A stretch of 29,580 bases of DNA, taken from assembly GCA_964200185.2 (NCBI GenBank), contig CAXNAD020000105.1, positions 1 to 29,580 on the forward strand, read 5' to 3'. This stretch comes from Choristocarpus tenellus KU-1152 (taxonomy: Eukaryota > Phaeophyceae). The translations under genes and the position numbers were made by a program. Positions 10,848 to 22,600 of this stretch are shown one piece after another (position 1 is the stretch's first letter; each line of letters starts with the position of its first letter). The notes beneath the pieces are model-generated. The model saw nothing but the letters and a program-made list of their open reading frames with translations, did not search any database and was not told the DNA's origin.

Positions 10848-13800
10848 TAGTTGTATAACCATGTAGAGGCTTTCTATCCGTGTAGATATATCTTTTTACA
10901 CTGAGCCTCCCATCCCTCTAATCGTATTGTTGTCATTATTTGCAAAGTAATAAGAACAACATCCATTGTAATGATTACGCCTCTGCGTGCAGACTCGGTA
11001 GTTGAATCCCTTACTGCTATGGGAGGCAACAGTGGCATCTTTTCCAAGGGAGTCCCTAGCAGAGGAGTGACACCAGAACAGCTGGAGCAGCAGCAGGAAC
11101 AGGAAGCTCTAGAGGAGGTGAGAATCTCATCATGATTCATCTGCATCTTGCACTGGTAAATGGAGGAGGTGAGGATGAATCTATGATCAATTTGTTATCA
11201 CAACATTTAGATGATGAGGAGTGGAGAAGCAATCTATGATCCATTTGTACATCACGTTATTGGATGGAGGTTAGGGTTAGGGAGTGAGAATGGATGTTTG
11301 ATCCATCTGTGTATCTCGCTACTAAGTGGGGTTAGGGTTAGGGAGGTGAGAATGAGCACATGATCCATCTATCAGTGTGACTGATGCCTGGTGCACTAGG
11401 TATGTGACATGTTGATGTTTCTGTAGTTGATCATCTACACTTCATCATTTGGCTCACGCCCATACCTTATATCTGATCATCAACAGTAAAAACATTCTAT
11501 ATTTCTTTATGGATAATATTTTTTGATGATTACAACTTCAATTAATTCGAGTTTTTCGCCAGGTTGGCAATTACAAATGGTCTTACAAATGGTCTTACAA
11601 ATGGTCTTACAAATGGTCTTGTCTGCTGACCGGACCGGTCGCAGAAGTGTTAAACATGTCCTGGTCCATGTCCACTAGGTATTGACCTGGTTCATTTCCA
11701 CTAGGTGTTGAACTGGTCCATGTCTACTAGTTGTTGAACTGGTCCATCTCTGCCAACTGGACCAGGTCAAACATTATTTAACATGTCTGGACCATGCCAA
11801 CTGGGTATTTTACTGGTCCTCCGGTTTATCTTTTTCCTTTCATGTTTGGACCATCCCTAACCCTAAGCAGCAAGTCTTAACTTTTCTTCTGGCATGTATA
11901 GACCATGTCCACTATGTCTTGTACTACTCCAATTTGAATTTGTTTGGCTACTCCATGTGAGCAGTGAACAATGCCTAAGACATTTCGAAGGTAAAGTTAT
12001 ACTTAGGGTTAGGGTTAGGCAGTATGTGCATATAGATAGTACTCTTTCAAATCATCTCTGACTTTTCTTGGTTTGAAATCATTAACAATATATACGTATG
12101 TGTGTGTATGTGCAGTGAGAATGTGTGGAGACATGTATGTGTGGAAATGTTTCTAAGTTTACATACATACTATTTGCATGTTGGCCATTGATGAATAAGT
12201 GACTGTATCTATTCCACATGAAATAATCCTCTGAAGATCAGATACCACAATATTAACTAGTGAATTATTTGCAGGTGAAGAAGATTTAAACAATTTAAAC
12301 AATTTAAACAATTTAAACACGATCTCACTCTTTTCTTGCGTGATGTGTATTACCTCAATAGTAACAAGAGCTGCATTCTTAACACATGTTTAAAATGATA
12401 AATGATGCAATATCTTCACTGGTCACTTTCTTCTGGCATGGTCACACTTTCACATGAGATTCCTCCTGCTTGGTTGCTAGCACTCCCATCTCCCATCACA
12501 GCTTAGCCACCTCCTTATTAAGGTACCTTATTAAGGTTAGGGTTAGGGTTAGGTACCTATTGTCACGCAAATGCATCAGTTTCTTCAACATAATGGAATC
12601 TAACCCTAACCCTAACCCTAACCCTTTAATGTAAGGTGGTGAGTGTGAGGCTAAGGCTTGATATTTCTCTACGTACTCAAATTGATAACTTTTGCCATCA
12701 ACCCCCATGATGCCATCAACCCCCATGATGCCATCAACCCCCATGATGCCATCAACCCCCATGATGCCATCAACCCCCATGATGAATCCTGGCAAACATG
12801 GCCGTAACAGGCATTTGTGGAGCCTGTAATACCTTGCTCTCCTCGTCTGCCTTTGCCATTGCCTTCTCTTTCCAGTTCATGAAAAGGTCAAACTCTTTAC
12901 AGCCTGATACTTCCTCCTCTTTGAGAACTGGTTGAGTTCCTGTCTCAGGACCTCAGAACGTTTGACCATTCTTGGAAGGTCCTCCTAGCCTCGCCATATT
13001 TACGCCATCTTTACGCCATCTTTATGCCATCTTTTCGCCATCTTTATGCCATCTTTAGAGGTGTTGCACCTCGTGGTGCTCCACCCTCAACAGCTTCTCC
13101 TCAGTCATAGACCCAGGTGGCGTTGGCATAGGATCAGATTCATCACTGCCTAACATGGCAACTAAACCTTTGTCTCCCAGATCTGCATCAAAAAGAGAGT
13201 TCCGGTTGTCCTCACTTCAGCAACAGTTTTTTTTTTCAACCAAGAGCCCCCATTAGTGTACAAGTCTACCCTGCAGTCTTTGGTATGGGGGCCAAGAAAG
13301 GATGCCATTTGCTCCTAGTCGATGCTTGCCTGACAGAGCTTTCACTCCTTCCTATCCTCAAGGAGAATCCTGAGGAACACTTGTAAAGCGTCAATGAGAC
13401 TTCCCACTGGTAAATCCTCAAAGCGTTAGGGTTAGAGCATCATCTCCATTCGTCCAGTAGTTCTTGGTGGGGTGTGTATCCTCAGTGTAGATGTTAGTGA
13501 GGTCAATCAGCAAGCAAGTGATTCTGCTCATGAAACCATCATGCCCGCCCTAAAAAAGGGCTGTGGCATCCATTGCCATGTTGGTAAGACTGACTAGTTG
13601 GCGCAAGAGTACCCACTCCTTGCCATGGAGACACCTCCTGACATTTTTTAGGTGTTTCTTGTAACATCTCACTGTCGCCGGTTGGAGATCAAGGAGGCGT
13701 TTGAATACCTGCAGGTGGATCCAAACCTATATACGGATGAGCCACATAAAAATGACGGGAAATGGATAGGGTTAAGGAATATGTTAAGGAGAATGGGCAG

Positions 13801-16800
13801 AGTTTAGACACAATACAGAAAAAGCTTCTCTTTTTCAATGGATGAAGGTGCAAGGCACGAAGGATATCATGCCATGGGTTTCAATTTTGAAGATTTAATT
13901 TTGAAGTCTTAACGACGACCTCGAAGATCAGGCATGAAAGTAGGGTTAGGGCTATCACTACTCACTACTCGGTGGGTGGGTGCCTTACAACATTGAGGTT
14001 ATTCTGCTCCACACCCCTTCCTAACCCTAACCCTTCCATGTCCTGCATACCAGCAAGCCTGTCTTACATTGCTTCAGCCTCACCAATGAGCTCGAGGATG
14101 ACAAATCATCTTGAGCATTGTACAGGTCATCTGCAGGTCATCATTTCTGACCACGGAGTGACTATATTCTTACACCATTGCAGCTCCTCTCTTCAGTAGT
14201 TCCCTGCCTGCCTTGTTCTTACCCATCTTTTGGTACCGTTGATACTGAGTGCCCACGTAAGAGGAGGGAGTGTTCAGCCTTGACACGGAATGCATTATTG
14301 CAGGTTAGGGTTAGGATACCCTTGGGTCAAGTAGGCATTGAGGGTGTGTGCTCCCTGGTCAGCAGTCCTGGAAAGAATATTGTCACATAGCTGTGCCTCC
14401 TCACCCATAGAGCTGCTGAAGTACTCACTCACAATAATCTGTATACTGTATACTTCTACTGTATACAGTACGCTGTACGCAGGAGGTAGCAGACACAGAA
14501 AGATTGAGATGTGAAAGATTGAAGCGTAAAATTCCAACAGTCACGACTCTAAAAATGTTTTGATAAGAAAGTGAAGCTTCATATCTCAAGAAAAAACAGG
14601 AGGAATAGAAACCAATATTGCCTTGATTTCTAAAGAGTGAATCACTACTATAACTAAATTTAAATACAAATCATGCACTGCAATTTAGAATTACGTGTTC
14701 AGGACTTCCAACAATGTGCTTCTCAGATAATCATACAAAAGATGATGGGGCAGGGCACAGGACAATGTTCAGTTGACCTTCTGGAGCTATAGATTGGTTT
14801 CTGAATGATTGTGCTGCCCAGAAAATGGCACAGCTCCCATGGAAAGGTGCTCAACATCCATCAAGAGCAACTTTAACTGGGAAGTGTACCTTGTTCTGGG
14901 CGTTGCACGCATTCAGAAATGAAGCTATCAATCCAGAAGGTTGAAGAAAATTTCCCTGGGACCGCCTCAAAGTACCAATACAGTACTTGACTGCAGCAAC
15001 AATTTGAAGTCAAGTTGAGACCCTCAAAAAAGGGTTTGAGTATCCAATCCACAAGCACTCTTCACATTGCATGTGCAACCTTTTAATGACGCTGTTTTGA
15101 ACCTCCACATAAAGCTCAAGAAGCACTTTAGTGAATGTTGCTGGGTGCATGGGTGATGTGGCATGACATGGTGAAAAGTCACCCATATCGATCATCTGAC
15201 CTTAGTAAACCCTTATCCTCTCTGCTTGACAATCTTTGAACAATTTCAATGTCAAATATGCGGCTGAGTTCAATGCACCCAGATTTGGGTATGACAGGTC
15301 CAGACATGAACCAAGCAATCCCTTGCCTGCTGTCACCTGTCCAGAAAAAGGCGGTGACAAGTAAAACAGAAGTTTCAAGTATAGTATGTAGGGTTAGGGT
15401 TGGGGTTAGGGTTAGGGTTAGGGAGGATCTGACCAAGAAGTGATAAATTTATTAGTTTCAAGATACAAATGGTCAAATGTCAAGTCATCTACAGTTTGTA
15501 GTTTGCAGATCATATTTGTCTGCTGATAGTACATTTTAAGAAAAATCACGAGGTACAAAGTTTTAGAAAAATAAGAGAAAAAGCCAGAAAACGTTTTAGA
15601 CAGAAACCTACCCGAAACAGCTCCAGTCTTAGCTTTCTTTGTTGCCCTTGAGCTCTTTGTTTCCTTCTTTTAGGTGTCAAACTTGTGCTTGTGTACTTGA
15701 TGAAGAGACTATAATATATCTTTGTCCTGTTTGCAATCACAAAAATATAAAAATATTCTAACACTTTGCCAATCACAAAAAATATAAAAATACTCTAACC
15801 CCCTTTGTTGCTTTCTTCCCCTTGCCCCCCTTGCCCTAACCCTGCACCACCACCTGATCCTTTGCATTTGGGTCTTGACTGTTCTTTGTGATCTTGAAGA
15901 ACTCTAAGATTGGAGATACCTCGGTGTTGGGTCTCTCACGTTTCCCAATAATGTCCTAAGAACATCCTCTGCGCCAACGTAATACTTTTGAGCACATGTG
16001 ATATTACCTACCTTACGAGAATATAAGTGCAGAGTGTCTGAACATAGTACCGAGTGTCTGAACATACCATCAGGTGTCGCTACCACTTTGGTCATCAATG
16101 TCACTACTATTGCTGCAACCACTGTCACTAAGACTGTCGCTGTCTCTGCCTCTATCTCCATTGCTGGCACTATTGGTACTGGCAGCATCTCCGCCGCTGT
16201 TCATTGCAACTCAATTGTCTATCTCTCCTATCAGGGTTAGGGGTGTGTTCGCTTAACTTCGTAGTGTCCACCGTGGGGTATGAATGTGAGGCATTGCCAC
16301 AAAATCGGAAATCAACAATCAACTCGGCGACCTAACACCAAACTTACAACTTACAACTTACTAGGATTTTATTTAAAATTTTTAATAGTTACTTACAGTG
16401 TAAAATAGAACAATAGAAAATAATGTTGAATTATCAAAATGTATATTATATGATACTTGCAGTGGTCATATAGGATACAAGAAAAAAGTGGAGTGAAAAG
16501 TAAATAGAGAGGCATGACCAAGACGTGGCTAGCCTGAGTGTCCAAAAACATCATCTGACTAACCACTGATGAAAATTTCTAACGTGGCCGAGTTCATGGC
16601 TGTCACTACTGAACCATGAAGGGAGCCGCCGGTCAGTCATCTTAACCCTAACCCTAACCCTAACCCTAACCCATGTTCAATGAAGTTCGGACACTACCGA
16701 GTTCATGACTATTGACTGTTTCAAAATGACATCACCATATGACCAACAGCGGGTATGCTATCTGTCCAGCTTAAAAACCCCTGGAATTTATGCTGGTGTA

Positions 16801-19602
16801 CCTTGAAATGTCACTATAGCATGTGGGAGAGAGGTCCATACCTCTTTTTAAAGTGACTACTGGTGATAGGATTGTTGCATTAATATGGGCAGTGTGTATG
16901 ATGTATGTTGTGTAGTGCCCTGCTTGGTAGGGCCGTGGTTGAGACTGTTGGAATACCATTCACAAGTCACATATGTGGCAAAATATGTACATCATAGACT
17001 GATCCATATTTTAGTTGTCTGTTGTTTTGTCATCCATGTTAGGGATAGGGTTAGGGTTAGGGTTAGGGGTTATGAATTTCAAATTCGATTGCATTTTTGT
17101 TGGTGCAGTACATGGTTAGGGGTTAGGGATGGTGTTGCTAGTATTTTGAAGTATAAACAGATGCTATTGTAATGGAGTGTGACATTTTGATTTCATGTGA
17201 TTAACATTAGGGTTGACATAGAATGTTTGACTTGGAGTGCATTGTACTAGTGTTGCCATGAAAAGTTTCAATATTCTGTAGTGCAGGGGTTAGGGTTAGG
17301 GTTAGGATTTGAAATGTAGTGACGCTGTCATAGGGCGTATTTTAGTGGTACGTAATATTTGTTAGTAGGGTTAGGGTTATAGTCGAATGACAGGGGGATC
17401 CTCAAGACAGATACCCTTGCATAGTCAGAACAGAGCACAGAACACCCCAAGCAGTTGAGGAGAAAAGGTGCTGGTGACTTTGAAATCTCAACACACTTTG
17501 AAATACTTCAAGAACACCCTGCTACATTTTGTTGTACTTAATCTATTTTGATATTGATAGTAATTCCTAAATGTTTTAGGGTTAGGGTTACCTCACCACC
17601 TACCCTAATCCTATTCCCAACTAGAAGCAGTATTAATAGTATCAATAGTATCAATACGCAATACCGAGAAGAATGTTAAGGAAGTGATAAGGGTTATTGT
17701 ATGGTCTTGTTGGAGAAGAGAGTAGTACCTATAATCTGGTTAAATAGTGCCGTAATTGGACTGTAGTACGGGAAAGAAATCATTTGACCTTGTAACCCTA
17801 ACCCTTGACTTCAGTCTTTCTTGTAGGCCACACTTAGGGAGGATGTATGAGGAAGATGTCAAGAAGTCTTAGGGTTAGGGTTAGATGTCAAAGAGTCTGC
17901 TGTGCTGCATGTATACTTAGATATGTTTCAAAGATGTTTGATATGCAAGATATTATTTTGAGGAGGATTAGGCTTAGACTCCAAAGGAAATATCAACAAG
18001 TAGTGGAACTAACAGAGGCATTCTTCTGTACTGACATTGTACCAATGTACCTCTGTACTGACATTTTACCAATGTACCGCTGTACTGACATTGTACCAAT
18101 GTACCTCTGTACTCACATTGTACCAATTTACCCTTGTTACGGTAGCTGCTGCAAAGGGTGAGAGTCCAGGAGGCTGCTGCTGAAGAGAGGCGTGCTGAGT
18201 TAAGTGCTGCACTGATAGCTTCGGATGTAGGTCAGAAACAACAGTTTGAGGCGGCTAGGAGGGACAACTCTATTACCAGATTAAGGCAGGAGCTGGCTGA
18301 GCAGGAGGTAGGGAAATTGTTCATAATTGCTGATGTTCTGTCCTTTAGGCATTTTTACAACACAGCAATAGAATGCTGGAGTATATATTCACACTAGTAA
18401 TTGCATTGACTCAGGTTAGGGTTAGGGTTACAATTGGTTGGGTTTTTTCCGGACTATGGACTATGGACTATGGTGAAAAAATACTTCTGGCATGTGGTGT
18501 TGATATTTCGCATCAAAGCTTGCATAGACAAGGGAAGGGAATAATATGTTCATGTTGATATTCTTTGCTTTGCCCCACTTGTATCTGATGGAATACACTA
18601 ACCATTGCAGCATTTCTAACTTCCTGAATGTTTTTTTTAGAGTAGTAATAGTCTGCTGGAGTGTTGGTCATTTTTTGTTGAGGTTGGGTGCTGGTGTAGG
18701 GGAGGAAGTATTTAGTTGGTTGGCATCACTAACATGTTCATGTGTTATTACCTGGTTTTTGTTTAATTTTTCTCTTGCTATATGGTGTGGAGGTCAAAGT
18801 TTTGTTGTTGCATGGCATCTGGTGTGCAGGAAGTACCTTAGTGGCAGTTTCAACTGCTCCCTCTGCTGTTAATTTGTTGAGGTAGTGGTGATTGCACCTG
18901 CACTTGTTAACCCTAACCTTAACCCCAAACTCCTTGAAGAGTAAACTATCAATGCCATACGCCTTTTGTCTCACAAAAAATGCTCATCATACTTCATTGG
19001 AGCGCGCCCATGTATAGAGTACAAAACCATGCTGTTTCTGTGAAGGGCACAAAATGCATGCATAGATGTTTTACTTCACAATGAGTTTTGGGTGTGTAGT
19101 GCCCATAGATCCCCAGCTGTAGCAGTGTCGACCCTTTACATTAAACAGGGAGGTGAACCTTTAACATTGGTTTATAACTGTAAATTTAGAAGGTTTGGGT
19201 TAGGGTACTCCCATGCTTGTGAGCTTTCTCCTGCAGTATGAACTTGGGAGGAAAACACCTGTCAGTTTAACCTCAACTCTTCTTTTTACTGGATAGGAGC
19301 TGCTAGAGTCTGAGGAGGCGAGCTTGATGAGGGAGAAGGATATACTGGAGGAGGAGATGGTCTGTGTCAACACTCTCCTCGGGAGTATTGAAACAGCAAA
19401 GGGTGAGAATATAGAAATATAAGGAAATACAACTATGCTCACATATATGCAAGTATGTGTGGGTAGTGGCCATGACTGAGAGGTGTGACCATTATCATAA
19501 TTATTGAAGGTAGTAAGATTGCAAGGCTTGGGTGTACATACATATGCCATTCTATTGTTGTAGATCTCGATTGTGTGTTGTGTTTCTTGCCTAGGCGCAG
19601 CC

Positions 19603-19641
<39 letters not shown>

Positions 19642-22600
19642 CATTGTACTTTGCTGGTATAATGCGTGATGGGATGGTCACTTGGGTCATTCTGCATGGA
19701 CACTATCATGGAGAGAATCATTTGTGGCAAATCCTCAAATGTGATCACTAGGTTTTGCAGGAGTTAGTATTTATTGTCTTTGGAATTGCAGAGGAATTCT
19801 GGACCACTATTCTGATATCCTTTTGAGAGAGAATAGGTGTAGGTTTCCTTTGATGCTTGGTGTTGGCAAACTGATAGAAGAGTCGGTGTTAGGGTTAGGG
19901 TTAGGGTTAGGGTTTAACTAACTTGTATGATAGTGTAAGGACCATGGGAATAGCTTGCACAATCTTGTTTCTAATACTACGGAAATACTCCGAATATTAC
20001 ATTCTTGGAAATATATGCAATGGATTGTTATTCTCCAGATGTATGTGTGCAGAAATTTCCTAGAAGAAGAATGGAGTTAGATTGTTGGTAGGTAGGCAGG
20101 CTTTGATGATTTTTGTTTTGAAGGTGCTGGTTAGGGTAGGGAAATGAAAGGCTGTTTCAGGTTTGAGAGTTTCCAGCAAGGGAGACTTGTCTTGTGGGAT
20201 TTGGGATGAATAGCACAGCTTGAAATACATTTCACCATTTTTTGAGGCATACTTTGTTGACCCTTGTTTTTTTGGAGAAAAACTGTTTTCAGCATTTTTT
20301 AATCTGCTTAGATATATATATCTGAGGTACATGGCACAAGCCAGATTCTCTTGTTTTTTGTATTGAACTATAACAATCAGATTGTTGGGCCTTAACAACT
20401 ATCTGCTATATGTCAATAACCTATGTGTGTGTCCACATGTGTGCTTTTTTTCCACATTCCTATACTAACCCTAACCCTTTCGAAGAGTCCTTCCTGAAAA
20501 ATGAGACAAAATTAATAAAAGATGTTACAGAAAGAAATCCCGTATTCTGGAAGATATTATACATATATATATATCATATCAGTGACCACAACTTTTGGGG
20601 AATAGGGTTAGGGTTATAGAAAGCTCATTTTTGAGCGCTCGATTTTCCTAGAAAGGCAGAAGAGCAACACTTAAATAGACCTTTCGAAAAGTGTGTGATG
20701 AGTATCCCAATTTACAGGTGCTCACCTCTATATTTGTCAATGTAGTGGTGGGACAGAGAAAGCACTTGATATTTGCATTGAATCATTATGAAATACCTAT
20801 GCTTGTATTTTTGGGGTTATTGGGTTACATTATCGTTTGTTACATGTGCTGTTCGGATGCTATTCTCTTCAGCCAGGGAATGATAATGGTAAGGTCTGGG
20901 AATGAGAGTCATTTTTATTTTTTTCATGTTCATTGCTTGCACCATGCGGTTGGGAAGTTGGTTGGGAAGTTGGTTGGGAAGTTGGTGTCCCCCAATGGAC
21001 ACGGTATATCTCCTCTACAACAAGACTTACTAATGGACGTAAACTTCTTAGTCCATCATGATGAGACTAACCCTAACCCTAAGTCCATCACGATGAGACA
21101 AGAATGCTTGATGGTGAGTTTGTAATATGTAGTCTATGATACAGAGGGATAGTGTTCCTATCAGCTGATTTTCCTAGAATTTGATCAATGGGATTTTTAT
21201 TTACTATTTTCGATGTGTTTTCCTTAGGGTTAGGGTTACATATCAAGGGTTAGGGTTACATATAAAGGAATACAAAATTTGTCAGAAACTGTCTCGATAG
21301 GTTGTGTAAAGGGACTTTCAAGGCTTCTTTTGGAGCAAACCACACTTCAGTTGTTTGTGTGGTTGTTGAGATAAGTGGTATTGAAACAAAAAGGTAACTA
21401 CACAAAGGCCTGTAGGCGATGAGGACATTGACTTGACGGGGTGCACGAAAGAGATCCAGATCAGATAGATGAATAAAAAGATAAAGTCTACAAAGGACAA
21501 GCATGGTATCACCAGCACAGGCAGGCAAAGCACGTGTGGTTCAATTGCGTCAGCTGGACTTGAAGCAAAGCGGGTGACACTCAACTGCTAATGCTGAAAC
21601 CATGGTCACAAAAAAAAAACGAGGTGAGGTGGAGATTGAATTGAGGGTTAGGGTTAGGTAATTGAGGGAAGTAAGAGCAGAGGTGGAGGGTAAAGTTGAG
21701 CAAGCCTTCACCATTATGGATGCCACTGTAATGAGGAATGAAGAAAACGAGTCGGAGGCTATTGCGACTGGAGTGCTTTGTGAGGTAGATGAGAGACGAG
21801 AGGCTAGAAACAAAAGAGGCTAGCTGCTGAGAAGGCTAGCTGCTGAGAACCGCGCTTAAAGAGGCTGACGTCTGTACTTAAGCTGTTAAAAATATTGCCA
21901 ACACTCTGAGAGGCCAGCAGTGCCTGAAGAAGAGATTGCAGTGTTTGAAGGCGGTGCTCCAAAGGTTAAGGGAGGAAAACCACCAGGAAGAACTCAAAAG
22001 GGAGAAGATCAAGGTTGACAATCTCCAGAAGGAGCTAGTATCTTTTGACACAAACCCTGTTTTACCCACAAGTGAGATTGAGCAAACAGGGGTTGCCCAT
22101 TAACGGGTGAGTCTCCAGCCGTGCGTGGATGACGAATAACAGTATGTGTAGAACACACCCAACATGCAGTAGTAGCACCTAGGACCCACCTCCTTGGTAC
22201 TCTCCTTCTTTGCATTGTCCTTTGCCAGTTATTACACCCTAACCCTACATGTGTTTATGGTTCCTGAATTACCAACTGTATTATAATAGGTCTCACACGT
22301 TTTTTTTTTGGAAAATACAAAAAGTCGGGGACAAGGATGAGGAGTTTTCAGGCAATTTCATTGGCCAAATGACAATAAAAACAAAAAAAATCGATAAAGA
22401 GATGATCACAAGAAATGCCCACAACGGCGATAATCAACTCTCATTCCCAGAATTGGAAATACTATGGTGTCTTGTACAACACTTACGGAATGCAGTATAC
22501 TATGTTTTGTCTTCTTGGGTCCGCAGGGACAACTCTAACCCTTGGGTTAGGGTTAGGGTTAGGGTTAGGGTTAGGTTTAGGGTACTTGTCCACACATTTG

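Larger units (their letters stand above)
12770..16204 (-). pseudogene. Long reverse-strand coding relic nested in UVRAG intron 4
   Basis: A series of minus-strand segments reads as protein. From an ATG at 16204: MNSGGDAASTNSASNGDRG, then an acidic Ser/Asp stretch to 16070. At 15943-15841: KRERPNTEVSPILEFFKITK onward. At 15725-15612: Lys/Arg-rich, ending ELFR before a GTAGGT donor. At 15385-15190: AFFWTGDSRQGIAWFMSGP. At about 14450-14330: VSEYFSSSMGEEAQLCDNIL. At about 13720-13340: VFKRLLDLQPATVRCYKKHL, HGKEWVLLRQLVSLTNMAMD, SRITCLLIDLTNIYTEDTHP and VGSLIDALQVFLRILLEDRK. At about 13200-13070: GSDESDPMPTPPGSMTEEKL. At about 12910-12770: EFDLFMNWKEKAMAKADEES. Several in-frame stops and frame changes interrupt it, some coinciding with telomere-like inserts. 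The family was not recognised. It could be a transposon gene or a spliced host gene. Confidence 0.5.
11118..18145 (+). other. UVRAG intron 4, about 7.0 kb, repeat-laden
   Basis: This is the largest intron in the model, with donor GTGAGA and acceptor TTACGGTAG; phase is 0 on both sides. It contains at least fourteen telomeric tracts in both orientations, several minisatellites and a long reverse-strand coding relic (12770-16204). I cannot exclude a missed small coiled-coil exon within it. Confidence 0.55.
19403..21524 (+). other. UVRAG intron 6, about 2.1 kb
   Basis: Donor GTGAGA; the acceptor is placed at GGCAG near 21524. It holds telomeric tracts at 19601-19640, 19888-19915, 20466-20478, 20604-20617, 21068-21082 and 21227-21266, and a 12-bp triplet repeat (GTTGGGAAGTTG, about 20948-20984). 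A 144-codon open frame at 20691-21125 runs through repeats and does not resemble a known protein. Confidence 0.5.

Noticed and set aside
11573-12783. CRISPR-like array
   Set aside because: The repeats are directly tandem without regular unique spacers, and the genome is eukaryotic.
12496-12795. 99-codon minus-strand frame with MGVDGI repeats
   Set aside because: It is the translation of an 18-bp minisatellite plus telomeric repeats (LTLTLTLI), not a gene.
15998-16256. Plus-strand Ser/Thr/Val/Ala-rich frames
   Set aside because: Antisense reading of the acidic Ser/Asp segment on the minus strand, which has the better initiator and composition.
19200-19550. 116-codon minus-strand frame
   Set aside because: It is antisense to UVRAG exon 6 and reads as Ser-rich shadow sequence.
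20691-21125. 144-codon plus-strand frame
   Set aside because: It runs through a 12-bp repeat (GKLV) and a telomeric tract (NPNP) inside UVRAG intron 6; there is no domain, and it does not join the neighbouring exons in phase.
21256-21813. Minus-strand frames of 87-90 codons
   Set aside because: Shadows of the coiled-coil exons 7 and 8 on the plus strand.
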